Shown here: one piece after another, positions 1 through 8,748 of the stretch
Position numbering within the stretch: the first letter of the stretch is position 1
How the letters are laid out: every line of letters starts with the position of its first letter
NCBI RefSeq assembly: GCF_030929615.1
Contig: NZ_JAVFVU010000046.1
Span: forward strand, 1-51,093
Length of the DNA: 51,093 nucleotides
DNA from: Dyadobacter sp. LHD-138
GTDB lineage: Bacteria > Bacteroidota > Bacteroidia > Cytophagales > Spirosomataceae
Reading direction: 5' to 3'
The notes under the pieces: model-generated
Databases searched by the model: none
Told to the model about the DNA's origin: nothing
Seen by the model: the letters and a program-made list of their open reading frames with translations, nothing else
Position numbers and translations under genes: made by a program

Positions 1-1
1 C

Positions 2-115
2 CTTCTGGCAAAAGGATACGGACTAAGGCTTGATAGGATTCGTTCAACACAAACGGGATTGGTTCGGGCTACAAAGCAAATAATTTATTTCATTCCCCCC
101 AACTTTTCAGCTTGA
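2..115 (+). CDS. possible 3' end of a gene cut by the window edge
   Basis: A reading frame is open from the left edge and ends at TGA 113-115, giving 37 codons ending in PPNFSA. I do not recognise the sequence. Its short length means it could be open by chance. The strong hairpin about 15 bases downstream would fit the end of a transcription unit, which is the only support for a real gene here. Confidence 0.2.
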   Translation, partial: LLAKGYGLRLDRIRSTQTGLVRATKQIIYFIPPNFSA

Positions 116-438
116 TCCTCTTTTATTTATCGGTCCGACGGTTGAAAAAACCGTCGGACCGGCGTCGGACCGGACTACGGATTAATCATACTACATCCGA
201 CACCAAAGCAACAATTCGCTCCGTTATTCCCGGCCGCTATTATGCCAAAAACAAATGATATCAGGTCCGGAAATAAATTAAAATTTCAATTTACAAACCT
301 GAAAAATAGCGTTATATTACTGATAAATTCTGTTGTTCATCAGCAAAACTAAACCTTGTCATGGAGGCGATACAATGAAGCCGACAAAACTGACATTCCG
401 GGTATGACAAACAGAAGTCACCCTAAACAAACCTGAAA
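116..438. other. intergenic region with hairpin and tandem repeat
   Basis: This 323-bp stretch has no convincing gene. It holds the hairpin and 11-bp tandem repeat at 131-173. Close to the VOC gene are two very short open frames (ATG at 361, five codons; ATG at 374, ten codons) that overlap at ATGA. They are too short to call. No clear TAnnTTTG promoter was seen. Confidence 0.5.
131..173. repeat. 13-bp perfect hairpin plus 11-bp tandem duplication
   Basis: Bases 131-143 pair perfectly with 149-161 around a 5-base loop (GAAAA). The segment CGTCGGACCGG at 152-162 is then repeated directly at 163-173, so the left arm could pair with either copy. No T-run follows on either strand, so it is not a textbook Rho-independent terminator. 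It may still be a transcript-end structure or a dispersed palindromic element. Confidence 0.6.
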
Positions 439-807
439 ATGGAACAAGGAAATCACCCCACTTTTGCCAACGGAAAAGTATGTTACATCGAAATCCCAGC
501 CATTGACATCAGTGTTTCAGCAGCATTTTACAAGACCGTTTTTGACTGGCATATCCGCCACCGGAGTGACGGGAGCGTAGCTTTTGATGATGGTGCCAGT
601 GAGGTAAGCGGCACCTGGGTCACAGACCGCAAACCCGCCAAAATCGGAATACTGATTCATCTTATGGTTGACGATATCCATGTAACAATGGCGTTGATCA
701 CTGCCAATGGCGGTAAAATCACACAGCCCGTGGGTATGGATGCACCGGAAATCACCGCGAGGTTCAGTGATCCGGCTGGGAATATTTTTGGAATATTTCA
801 GCAGTAG
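439..807 (+). CDS. VOC family (glyoxalase/bleomycin resistance fold) protein
   Basis: This is a 122-residue cytoplasmic protein with the single-domain VOC pattern. It has a beta strand with YIEIPAIDI, the helix SAAFYKTVFDW, a central stretch with IHLMVDDI and VTMALITANGGKI, and the C-terminal strand FSDPAGNIFGIFQ. VOC proteins are small metal- or ligand-binding enzymes or binding proteins acting on varied substrates; nothing here identifies the substrate. The ATG at 439 is the natural start. The gene stands alone: the next gene is convergent and ends at 851. Family assignment is confident, function unknown. Confidence 0.85.
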   Translation: MEQGNHPTFANGKVCYIEIPAIDISVSAAFYKTVFDWHIRHRSDGSVAFDDGASEVSGTWVTDRKPAKIGILIHLMVDDIHVTMALITANGGKITQPVGMDAPEITARFSDPAGNIFGIFQQ

Positions 808-850
808 CGCAAAATAATTTCACACCGTCTGATCAAAAATTAAATAACCG

Positions 851-3028
851 TCAATTAATAAACATTTCATCCACCAGCAAAAGCGCTTTTTTACCCTTAT
901 TTCTATGCCATTCCGGCAATTGACCGACAGGTTTCGCAACGATTTTAAGATAAGAAATACGCTCCGGTTTAAACTTACCTTCCAGTGATTTAAGGACCGG
1001 TTTATCTCCTTTTGCGGGTGACGCCGGTTTTACTTTTGCCAGTAATTTCAACTGTTTCATATTGGGTCCGCCCCAGATTTCAACAACATCTGGTGGAAAA
1101 ATTCCGGTGTCCTCCTCGATCATATAATGCATCCCGACAGACGAAATGGTCACGGGCGTTTTAAACTCAGACACCAGCGCCATATCATTGTCCTTCACCG
1201 CGGCCCAATTATTGGCCCAGGCAGGGTTGTTGGCACCGATCGCACCCAGTTTGTTGTCAAAAAAAGTTTTGGCGCCTTCCGCCTGATGTACCCTGTTCAA
1301 TGGCAGCAGCAGGTTAACGCTATCGGGTTTAAAGGTGCATTTAAAAAAATCAAAAGTAGCCAGATCACTTCCAAACCAACCCGGCTTGAACGCTTTGGCT
1401 TTGATCGTCATACTTTCCTTAAGTATAGTTTTATTATCAAAAAGAGGTGATTTGAGGCTATCAGGCTCTGTTCCGTCCGTGGTGTAACGGATATCCACAC
1501 CCTTGATCGGATGCTTCAACAGCAATGGTGCCGTCTGAGCAAAGATCGTTGAACCGTTTTTAATCTGCGGCGGATTCAGCTTTAATGGCTCTTTTCCATC
1601 ATCCTTAAAACCGCCAATAAAAGTGATATTTTTATTGCTTTTTTGAAGCAGTGACACTTCGGCCAGCGATATTTCCGTATCCCAAACCGACACCGTTTTT
1701 AGCTTTTTAAATGCCGCTATCTGGCTTTGCAGATCTTTGAAATTAACTTTGGTTCCTGATAACGTCAGGCTTTGCAAATGTTTCAGCCCGGTAAGCTCTT
1801 TCAATCCTTTTCCGGTTATATCCGTAAAATTCAGATCCAGTTTTCTCAGGTTTTCAAATCTCGCAATACTTTTAAGTTCACCATCATTTACCGGCATCTT
1901 GTTTAGGTTCAGCGACACAATTTGCTTCCTGACCTTGTCGAGTTCATCCAGTTGCTTGACATTGAATGCACTTCGGTTATAAATATTGACGGATAATGCC
2001 GGCGACTCTGTTGCCAGCGGTGCAACGGTACGGTAATCGTTATTCAGCTTTTTGACTGTTTCTTCATCCGCCGCATCAAAATCGTACGGTTCCTCACTGC
2101 TTGTCGCTGGTTTCAACTTAGCTGTGGCCAGAATTCTCAATGAATCGTTTGGCGGCAGATCAATTACTTTTTTATTAAAACCTGAGTTTTGCTTGACCCA
2201 AAGCGACAACAAACTGATTTCATTAGCTGTCAGCTGTGTTTTTCCCGTTGGCGGCATATGTTTTTTGTCGTCGACTGGCAAGTGAAGCCGCTGCAACAGC
2301 AGACTCATGCCCGGATTGCCAGGGATATACAATTTCCCCGATTTCCCTCCTTTTAATATTGATTGAGGATCCGTTAAAGATAATTCTCCTTTTAATTTAT
2401 CGGGATTATGACAGCTTACACATTTTTGCTCTAAAACCGGCTTGATAACATCGTTGAAGACGATGGCCTTTTCCAACGGTACCATGGCCATTTCGCGCTG
2501 CGCGTCAATCGGTTCAAATACAAAGTTTTCTCCATGCGTTAAAGATGCACCGTAATGCCCCGTCAAAATCAGGGCGACCACGACCAAAACCGAGCTGATT
2601 TTCGCAACCGGAGCCTTATACCAGCTGCTGTTTCTAATCCAGTAAATAAATGAAGCTATAAAAAATATTCCGGCACCGGTCCACTTATGCCAGAAAAGTG
2701 TATTTCCTGAATAACCTTCCTCCCGGGAAAGAAACAACCCCATGATCACCGTTACGGCAGCAAACAACGCACCGATCAGCAAAAGATTTTGCAAGAAGTT
2801 CCGGTAAAAAATATTGATGGCATTCTCGGTTTTGAACCGAAAAAACTCCATCAGCATCGCAATCAGCAGGATGACAATGGGAAAATGCAGAATCATCGGG
2901 TGCATCCGGCCGATGGTTTGCAGCCATGCCGGTATGACCAGTTTGTCTTCAAAAAGAAACAAAAAAGCAATCAGAATATTGGAAGCAAACAACAACTGCT
3001 CAGCAAACCTCTTTAATTTTATATGCAT
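851..3028 (-). CDS. membrane c-type cytochrome protein with DUF2231-like, LRR and chitobiase-like domains
   Basis: About 725 residues. The ATG at 3028 is preferred to the upstream TTG at 3034. The order is: N-terminal membrane helices (residues about 10-160) containing a DUF2231-like HPMILHFPIVILL segment; a planctomycete-type cytochrome c motif CVSCH near residues 203-207; leucine-rich-like repeats (about 370-470, 'LRKLDLNFTDITGKGLKEL'); a chitobiase C-terminal-like domain with RYTTDGTEPDS; and a C-terminal discoidin-like beta domain. It is the last gene of a leftward unit with the DUF1501 and PSD1 genes (gap of about 67 bp). Heme attachment at the CXXCH is expected. The LRR and sugar-binding-like domains suggest docking to a polymer or partner protein, which is inference. 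Substrate unknown. Confidence 0.85.
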   Translation of the reverse strand: MHIKLKRFAEQLLFASNILIAFLFLFEDKLVIPAWLQTIGRMHPMILHFPIVILLIAMLMEFFRFKTENAINIFYRNFLQNLLLIGALFAAVTVIMGLFLSREEGYSGNTLFWHKWTGAGIFFIASFIYWIRNSSWYKAPVAKISSVLVVVALILTGHYGASLTHGENFVFEPIDAQREMAMVPLEKAIVFNDVIKPVLEQKCVSCHNPDKLKGELSLTDPQSILKGGKSGKLYIPGNPGMSLLLQRLHLPVDDKKHMPPTGKTQLTANEISLLSLWVKQNSGFNKKVIDLPPNDSLRILATAKLKPATSSEEPYDFDAADEETVKKLNNDYRTVAPLATESPALSVNIYNRSAFNVKQLDELDKVRKQIVSLNLNKMPVNDGELKSIARFENLRKLDLNFTDITGKGLKELTGLKHLQSLTLSGTKVNFKDLQSQIAAFKKLKTVSVWDTEISLAEVSLLQKSNKNITFIGGFKDDGKEPLKLNPPQIKNGSTIFAQTAPLLLKHPIKGVDIRYTTDGTEPDSLKSPLFDNKTILKESMTIKAKAFKPGWFGSDLATFDFFKCTFKPDSVNLLLPLNRVHQAEGAKTFFDNKLGAIGANNPAWANNWAAVKDNDMALVSEFKTPVTISSVGMHYMIEEDTGIFPPDVVEIWGGPNMKQLKLLAKVKPASPAKGDKPVLKSLEGKFKPERISYLKIVAKPVGQLPEWHRNKGKKALLLVDEMFIN

Positions 3029-3095
3029 CACCAATTCAATTCATGTATTAAAAGCTTCCGACTTATTTATCTAAATTCAATGTGAACAGGTTATC

Positions 3096-4550
3096 CTAGC
3101 TAATGATATCATTCACCACTTTCCCCGACACATCCGTCAAACGGTAACGACGTCCGAGGTGCTTGAAAACAAGTTTTTCGTGATTCAAACCTAACTGGTG
3201 CAAAATGGTCGCCTGAAAATCGTGCACGTGCACCGGATTGCTCGCGATGTTATAACCCAGTTCGTCTGTTTCGCCATACACAATCCCGGGCTTAATACCG
3301 CCACCAGCCATCCAGATCGTAAAACAGCGCGGATGGTGGTCCCGACCGTAATTATCGGTGGTGAGTTTGCCTTGCGTATAACTGGTACGTCCAAATTCTC
3401 CGCCCCAAATTACCAGCGTTTCGTCCAGCAAACCTCTTTGTTTTAAATCCGTAACTAAGGCGGCAGATGCCTGATCGACATCCTTAGCCTGTTTGGTAAT
3501 TTCAAATGGAAGATTTCCGTGCTGATCCCAGCCCTGATGATAAAGCTGTACAAAGCGTACGCCGTTTTCAGAAAGTTTTCTGGCAAGCAAACAATTCGCC
3601 GCAAAGGTTCCCGGCACGAGACAATCCGGGCCGTACAGTTTTATGATATCGTCTGATTCCTTTGACAGATCCATCACTTCCGGTACAGCGGTCTGCATCC
3701 GGTAAGCCATTTCATATTGTTTAACCTTCGCTGTAATTTCCGGGTCGCCAAATTCCTGATACGACATTTCATTCAGTTCCGACAAATTATCAAGCATATC
3801 CCGCCGCTCCTTCCGATCCATCCCTTCCGGATCCCGCAGATATAACACAGGGTCTTCGCCTTTGCTGAACTGAACGCCCTGATGCACCGAATCCAGAAAG
3901 CCATTAGACCATAATTTCGAATAAACACCCTGTCCATTCCCTACCCCGCGGGACAACAAAACCGTAAAATTGGGGAGATTTTTATTTTCATTACCCAAAC
4001 CATAACTCAGCCAGGCACCCATACTCGGCCGGTTGCCCTGCTGCGACCCCGTTTGCAAAAAAGTGAGCGCGGGATCATGGTTGATTGCTTCCGTATACAT
4101 CGATTTCACGATGCAGATATCGTCCACAATTTTAGATGTATAAGGCAGCAAATCGCTTACCCAGGCTCTGGATTCCCCATATTGCTTAAAATTCACAAAC
4201 GAGCCAACCAATGGGAACGAGGCCTGGTTCGCCGTCATACCGGTTAACCTTTGCGTACCACGAACCGATGGCGGTATTTCCTGCCCGAACAAATCCCGAA
4301 GTTTCGGTTTATAGTCGAATAGCTCCTGTTGGGAAGGTGCGCCATTTTGAAATAAATAGATAACCCTTTTTGCTTTCGGCGCAAAATGCGGCATTCCGGC
4401 CACAAGCGCTTCCTCATCCAGCTCACCGTTTTTGAAAAGGTCGGGCATCAGCAGCGATCCCAGCGCTATGCCACCAATCCCCAAACTCATCGAAGATAAA
4501 AACCGCCTTCTGTTAAAATTAAGGCCGTGTTCCAAAATTTCCTTTTCCAT
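3096..4550 (-). CDS. DUF1501 domain-containing protein, Tat-exported
   Basis: 484 residues. The N-terminus has a twin-arginine signal (NRRRFLSSMSLGIGGIALG), so the protein should be exported folded. The body matches DUF1501, which has an alkaline phosphatase/sulfatase-like fold: QNGAPSQQELFDYKP near the N-terminus, GWDQHGN and GGEFGRT in the middle, then DHHPRCFTIWMAGGGIKPG and the C-terminal VHVHDFQATILHQLGL. No enzyme activity is firmly established for DUF1501. It lies between the PSD1 cytochrome gene (67-bp gap) and the membrane cytochrome gene on the same strand. PSD1-DUF1501 pairing is the usual context in Planctomycetes and Cytophagales. Family call is strong, activity unknown. Confidence 0.92.
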   Translation of the reverse strand: MEKEILEHGLNFNRRRFLSSMSLGIGGIALGSLLMPDLFKNGELDEEALVAGMPHFAPKAKRVIYLFQNGAPSQQELFDYKPKLRDLFGQEIPPSVRGTQRLTGMTANQASFPLVGSFVNFKQYGESRAWVSDLLPYTSKIVDDICIVKSMYTEAINHDPALTFLQTGSQQGNRPSMGAWLSYGLGNENKNLPNFTVLLSRGVGNGQGVYSKLWSNGFLDSVHQGVQFSKGEDPVLYLRDPEGMDRKERRDMLDNLSELNEMSYQEFGDPEITAKVKQYEMAYRMQTAVPEVMDLSKESDDIIKLYGPDCLVPGTFAANCLLARKLSENGVRFVQLYHQGWDQHGNLPFEITKQAKDVDQASAALVTDLKQRGLLDETLVIWGGEFGRTSYTQGKLTTDNYGRDHHPRCFTIWMAGGGIKPGIVYGETDELGYNIASNPVHVHDFQATILHQLGLNHEKLVFKHLGRRYRLTDVSGKVVNDIIS

Positions 4551-4617
4551 AGATACTTAGCTTTTGGGCGAATACTGAGGCTGCTATTAACAATCAACCA
4601 TTAATAATTCACCATTA

Positions 4618-6930
4618 TCAGGATTTCGTGATCGTCTCTTCCAAATTGTAGATTGTGGAAACCACCCGCATCAGCGCGGCCAAGGTTTTCTTGTCTACAT
4701 TTTTTGTTAATGGGTATTCCCCGACTGCAATCATTTTCTGAGCGGTTTCCGGCTTCATGGTTTTTAATTGCTTGTCGTAATAGGCCGTCAAAACACCGAG
4801 CTCCTTATCACTTGGTTTTCTACACACAATCAAACGGAAAGCCTTGGCGACTTTCTCCTTTGCATCTGTTTTTTCCTGCAACAATTTAGCTGCCAAAACA
4901 CGGGATGCTTCCAGTACCGTCGGATCATTCATCATCACCAGCGCCTGCAAAGGTGTATTGGTTTTCAGCCTTTTCACCTCGCATAAATCCCGGTTACTGG
5001 CATCAAAAATCCCCATGGTTGGAGGCGGAACCGTTCGTTTTATGAGTGTATACATGCCTCTTCTATACAAACTGGCACCATGATCCTGGTTATAAACAGA
5101 CAACAATCCTCGTCCGGACGTTGCGCCTTCCCACAATCCTGCCGGCTGATAGGGTTTGACACTTGGCCCGCCTATGGTTTTGTTCAATAATCCGCTGCTT
5201 GACAAAACAAGATCCTTGATAAACTCAGCATTGATGCGATAACGCGCCCCTCGGGCCAGCAAAATATTGTCAGGATCCATGGCCAGCTTTTCTTTGGTAA
5301 TCACCGCCGACTGGCGGTAAGTTGCTGAAGTCACCATTTGTTTCACCAGCCTTTTAACATCCCAGTTGTGTTCCATAAAGTCGGAGGCAAGCCAGTCCAG
5401 CAGTGCCGGATGCGACGGGAGTTCTCCTTGCATACCAAAGTCGCCGGAAGTTTTGACGATCCCTTTTCCAAAAAACTCCTGCCATAATATATTGACATAA
5501 ACCCTGGCCGTCAGTGGATTTTTCTTATCAAACAGCCACTGCGACAATCCCAGACGGTTTTTAGGATACTTATTATTGAAAGGTAAAATGGACTTCGGCG
5601 TGCCTGGTTCTACCTCATCGCCGGGCGCATCATACACACCGCGTTTCAGGATATACGTTTTTCTTGTCGTATCAAGATCTCCCATAACCGAGACGATCAG
5701 CCGGCTTGTATCCTGCTTGTTGACAAAAGTCAGAATGTTTTTCACATCTTCATTGCTGATTTCCATCAAGGGTTTTTTGGCATAAGTTTCCGGCCCGCCG
5801 ATAACCGATTCGATCCCAACTTCCTTTACATTATTAAAAAAAGCAAACATCTGGTAATACTCCTTCTGCGAAAACGGGTCGTACTTATGGTCGTGACAAT
5901 GCGCGCATTCCAGCGTAACACCCAGCAAACCTTTGCCAAAAAGATCATTTCGGTCGGTTACATACATGATCCGGTACTCTTCCGGAATGACCCCGCCCTC
6001 TTCCGTAATTTTATGATTTCTGTTAAACCCTGTGGCCAGAAGCTGCTCTTTTGTCGAATTTGGCATTAAGTCGCCTGCCAGTTGCCAGGTCACAAAATCG
6101 TTATAATGCATGTTTTGGTTGAACGCATGAATCACCCAGTCGCGCCATGGCCATTGGGTTCTGTACCCATCGTCCTGATATCCGTGCGAATCGGCATAAC
6201 GTGCCAGATCCAGCCAGTGGATGGCCATTTTTTCTCCATAAGCCGTATTTTTCAATAGTTTGTCAACCATTTTCTCATATGCTTTCGGACTGTTATCGGC
6301 CAAAAATTCATCCATCATTTGCAAACTCGGAGGCAAACCATTCAGGTCCAGACTTAACCGTTTCAGCAATCTTTCCTTGTCGGCTTCTTCATTCGGTTTT
6401 AACCCCTTTTGTTCCTGTTTTTGCAGAACAAAATAATCAATCTCGTTTTTCGGCCATTCTTCCTGCTCTACTTTGGGAACCGAGGGCTTTTTAGGCGCGA
6501 CAAACGCCCAGTGTTTTTCATATTTGGCCCCCTGTTTAATCCATTTCTCAATGAGGTTAATCTCATGCTGCGTCAATTTCAAATTTGAAGATGGCGGCGG
6601 CATCAGCAGCGCCGTATCCTTGGAAGTTATCCGTAAGTAAGCCTGAGAAAATTCAGGTTTTCCAGCCACCAGTGCATGTGCTTTGGGATTTTCCTTCAAT
6701 GCCTGAAATGCGCTTTCTGCCACATCCAGACGAAGTCCCGCCTCCCGCTTGTTCGCATCCGGTCCATGACAGACAAGACATTTGTCTGAAAGTATGGGTC
6801 TGATATCAAAATTATAGCTAATTTCCTCCGGTACTTTTTCCTCTTTCGCCTGATTTGACGAATCAGATGTACGGCATTGAAAAACCAGTGCAAGACAGGG
6901 TACGGTAAGGAATAATAAGGTTCTGCGCAT
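4618..6930 (-). CDS. PSD1 / planctomycete cytochrome c protein (DUF1549-DUF1553)
   Basis: About 770 residues from the ATG at 6930, which is preferred over a TTG at 6948. A short signal segment ends in ALVFQC, possibly a weak lipobox. A PSCyt1-type motif CLVCH lies near residues 51-55, followed by GPDANKREAGLRLD. The DUF1549 part (about 150-380) contains HWLDLARYADSHGYQ and a second CXXCH (CAHCHDHKYDPFSQ). The DUF1553 part (about 460-720) contains NRLGLSQWLFDKKNPLTARV and the typical NTPLQALVMMNDP. This is the full domain order of planctomycete PSD1 proteins. It is first in the leftward unit, behind a candidate promoter at 6989-7020. It probably carries covalent heme outside the cytoplasmic membrane; redox partner and substrate are unknown. 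Confidence 0.92.
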   Translation of the reverse strand: MRRTLLFLTVPCLALVFQCRTSDSSNQAKEEKVPEEISYNFDIRPILSDKCLVCHGPDANKREAGLRLDVAESAFQALKENPKAHALVAGKPEFSQAYLRITSKDTALLMPPPSSNLKLTQHEINLIEKWIKQGAKYEKHWAFVAPKKPSVPKVEQEEWPKNEIDYFVLQKQEQKGLKPNEEADKERLLKRLSLDLNGLPPSLQMMDEFLADNSPKAYEKMVDKLLKNTAYGEKMAIHWLDLARYADSHGYQDDGYRTQWPWRDWVIHAFNQNMHYNDFVTWQLAGDLMPNSTKEQLLATGFNRNHKITEEGGVIPEEYRIMYVTDRNDLFGKGLLGVTLECAHCHDHKYDPFSQKEYYQMFAFFNNVKEVGIESVIGGPETYAKKPLMEISNEDVKNILTFVNKQDTSRLIVSVMGDLDTTRKTYILKRGVYDAPGDEVEPGTPKSILPFNNKYPKNRLGLSQWLFDKKNPLTARVYVNILWQEFFGKGIVKTSGDFGMQGELPSHPALLDWLASDFMEHNWDVKRLVKQMVTSATYRQSAVITKEKLAMDPDNILLARGARYRINAEFIKDLVLSSSGLLNKTIGGPSVKPYQPAGLWEGATSGRGLLSVYNQDHGASLYRRGMYTLIKRTVPPPTMGIFDASNRDLCEVKRLKTNTPLQALVMMNDPTVLEASRVLAAKLLQEKTDAKEKVAKAFRLIVCRKPSDKELGVLTAYYDKQLKTMKPETAQKMIAVGEYPLTKNVDKKTLAALMRVVSTIYNLEETITKS

Positions 6931-6988
6931 ATCAATTGGGCTCTTCAAAGGGCAGGATATTTTATACTAATATAACTAATCAACTAAA

Positions 6989-7020
6989 TAAATGTACATT
7001 TTTTGGGCAATATAATCAAA
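6989..7020 (-). promoter_or_regulatory. candidate Bacteroidota promoter for the PSD1-DUF1501 unit
   Basis: On the minus strand, TTTG (7017-7020) is followed after 20 bases by TACATTTA (6989-6996). The Bacteroidota consensus is TTG, 17-23 bases, TAnnTTTG; the -7 element differs only in its last base. Transcription would start about 50 bases upstream of the ATG at 6930. Found by eye, so moderate confidence only. Confidence 0.4.
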
Positions 7021-7296
7021 TATATGTGCGCCAACTGTCCTGTGCTATGCTGTTTTTCACAAATGTCTACCTGATTTTTTTCCGTTTAAAAAAATACCCA
7101 GGAGCGGAGCCTCAAAGGTTACTGACAATCAATCCGTTTCGTTTCAGACCGGTCAAATAAATATTCTCTGCGACACATAAATTCTTTGAATTGTTTCAAT
7201 TTATATTATGCCTGTAGGCGAACATCACCCCAAATTATCTATCCCGAACATTAATTGATTTTATCCGCGACAAGCCACGGAATCACTTCAATTAAT

Positions 7297-7343
7297 AATA
7301 GTTATTTTATATAGCATTGTTACTTATATATAAAATAACTATT
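7297..7343. repeat. perfect 17-bp inverted repeat upstream of the esterase-like gene
   Basis: Bases 7297-7313 (AATAGTTATTTTATATA) are the exact reverse complement of 7327-7343, separated by 13 bases. The right arm runs into TATTTTG (7340-7346), a near match to the -7 element. TTG at 7318-7320 sits 19 bases upstream of it. The repeat therefore may be an operator overlapping the promoter, or a hairpin in the leader. No protein for it is identified. Confidence 0.6.
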
Positions 7344-7406
7344 TTGAGCGTCCGAACAATTTACTCAATTCGAAGATCACTTAATTTTCAACTGAAACCA
7401 TTAAAT

Positions 7407-8702
7407 ATGATTACTCAGTATAACAGCTTTCGAAGCGCCTTTCAAATTGCTGCTTTAGTATTGTCCTTAAGTAGTTCAGCCATGGCCCAATCCGCTGATA
7501 ATTTCACTGAAATTATAAAAGCCAACGCAATGATTATCGATCCAAAAATCCTTTCCCAGGACGATGACGTTGTTACCAAACTGGAAAAATCAATCCATTT
7601 CGGAGATTATAAAGTGCTGGCCATGGGAGAGCAGTCTCATGGTACTTCCGAATTTTTCAAAACCAGAACCAACCTTATCAGGCTGTTGGTAGCCAGGAAG
7701 CAACTGACAAAAATAGGGCTTGAAGCGCCAATGCCGGAAGTAGATTTATTAAACAAATTCGTTGCCGGTGAGGGCGGCAATTTAAAAGACATATTGAAAA
7801 GCTTCCGTCTCTACAGTTATGAATGCAGCGAGTTTATGGATCTGGTGGAAGCCGTTAAAACGATCAATGTGAACCGGCGGGATAAAATCATATTCTTCGG
7901 ATTTGACGTACAAAGCCCTTTTCAATCCCTGCAAAATATGCTTGATTACAGCGCAAAAAACAATCCAGCCACGGTTGATTCTTTACAAAAACTGATCAAC
8001 AACTACAAATTGCTAAATAATGAAATGTACGCTCATACATTCAGCGAGGAGGATTTTAACGAGCTTAATACGTTGAGTGAGCAAATAATGACTACATATG
8101 ACCCGCAAAGTGCGTCTTCTGAAAAATCTGATTTGCTCAAAAAAAGTATCAACAATTACAGGCAATTTTTACTGATCAACAATCCCTATGTTACCAAAAA
8201 TGATATGCTGATCCAGTCGGTGATCAGGGATTCGCTGATGGCTGTCAATGTACTTTCAGAAATAACGGATGCTGATAAAATTATTATTCTGGCCCACAAT
8301 GCACATATCCAGAAAACCGTGAATGTGTATTCAAAAAGTATGGGTTATTATTTGTCCAATACGTTGGGAAAGCATTATAAATGCCTGGGTTCAACGACCT
8401 CAACCGGGTTTTATACGGCTTACAACCCGGCCGTCGGCAAGATTACAGACATGAACAAGATTCAGACAGGTGATCAGGACACTTTTGAATTCTTTTTCTC
8501 CCGGACAGAAAAACCCATATTTTTCCTCAACACATCGCAGGTTGTACAGCAACTGAAAAATGTCACCACACCGACGAAATACAGACTTCTGGTGTACGGC
8601 TATACAGAACAGCAATTTGTACCAGGCAATGTTTTAGCCGATTACGATTTTGTTTTGCACATTGACCGTACGACTGGAAACAAGAGTTTTTATTTAAAAT
8701 GA
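7407..8702 (+). CDS. erythromycin esterase-like family protein, exported
   Basis: 431 residues from the ATG at 7407. An open frame extends to 7317, but that part runs through the inverted repeat and lacks protein character, while 7407 begins a good signal peptide ending AMAQS. Family motifs are present: MGEQSHGTSEFFKTR with the Glu/His pair, IGLEAPM with a Glu, and IILAHNAHIQK with the C-terminal His. These match the catalytic positions of the EreA/EreB-BcR fold. Most exported Bacteroidota members are not known resistance enzymes, so a role in macrolide hydrolysis should not be assumed. The gene ends at the bidirectional terminator 8706-8748. Family confident, substrate unknown. Confidence 0.88.
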   Translation: MITQYNSFRSAFQIAALVLSLSSSAMAQSADNFTEIIKANAMIIDPKILSQDDDVVTKLEKSIHFGDYKVLAMGEQSHGTSEFFKTRTNLIRLLVARKQLTKIGLEAPMPEVDLLNKFVAGEGGNLKDILKSFRLYSYECSEFMDLVEAVKTINVNRRDKIIFFGFDVQSPFQSLQNMLDYSAKNNPATVDSLQKLINNYKLLNNEMYAHTFSEEDFNELNTLSEQIMTTYDPQSASSEKSDLLKKSINNYRQFLLINNPYVTKNDMLIQSVIRDSLMAVNVLSEITDADKIIILAHNAHIQKTVNVYSKSMGYYLSNTLGKHYKCLGSTTSTGFYTAYNPAVGKITDMNKIQTGDQDTFEFFFSRTEKPIFFLNTSQVVQQLKNVTTPTKYRLLVYGYTEQQFVPGNVLADYDFVLHIDRTTGNKSFYLK

Positions 8703-8705
8703 GTG

Positions 8706-8748
8706 AAAAACGTTATGCAGCAAAACTACTTCGCTGCATAACGTTTTT
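8706..8748. terminator. bidirectional Rho-independent terminator
   Basis: AAAAACGTTATGCAGC (8706-8721) pairs with GCTGCATAACGTTTTT (8733-8748), a 16-bp stem with an 11-base loop and A/T tracts on both sides. It lies between convergent genes and overlaps the last codons (LKKRYAAK) of the leftward isomerase gene, so one sequence encodes protein and terminates both transcripts. Confidence 0.85.

Larger units (their letters stand above)
6931..7406. other. divergent intergenic region between cytochrome unit and esterase gene
   Basis: This 476-bp AT-rich region separates two divergent genes. It contains a candidate leftward promoter (6989-7020) and a perfect 17-bp inverted repeat (7297-7343) just before the rightward gene. 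No additional gene was seen; an open frame from 6936 has no recognisable content. Confidence 0.6.

Noticed and set aside
131..161. Calling the 13-bp hairpin a Rho-independent terminator
   Set aside because: No T-run follows on either strand, and the tandem copy next to it suggests another kind of element.
7317..7406. Upstream extension of the esterase-like protein to 7317
   Set aside because: It would encode the right arm of the inverted repeat and hides the normal signal peptide that begins at 7407.
7407..8702. Macrolide resistance gene ereA/ereB
   Set aside because: Only the family motifs are seen; exported Bacteroidota members are widespread and not shown to hydrolyse macrolides, so no gene symbol was given.
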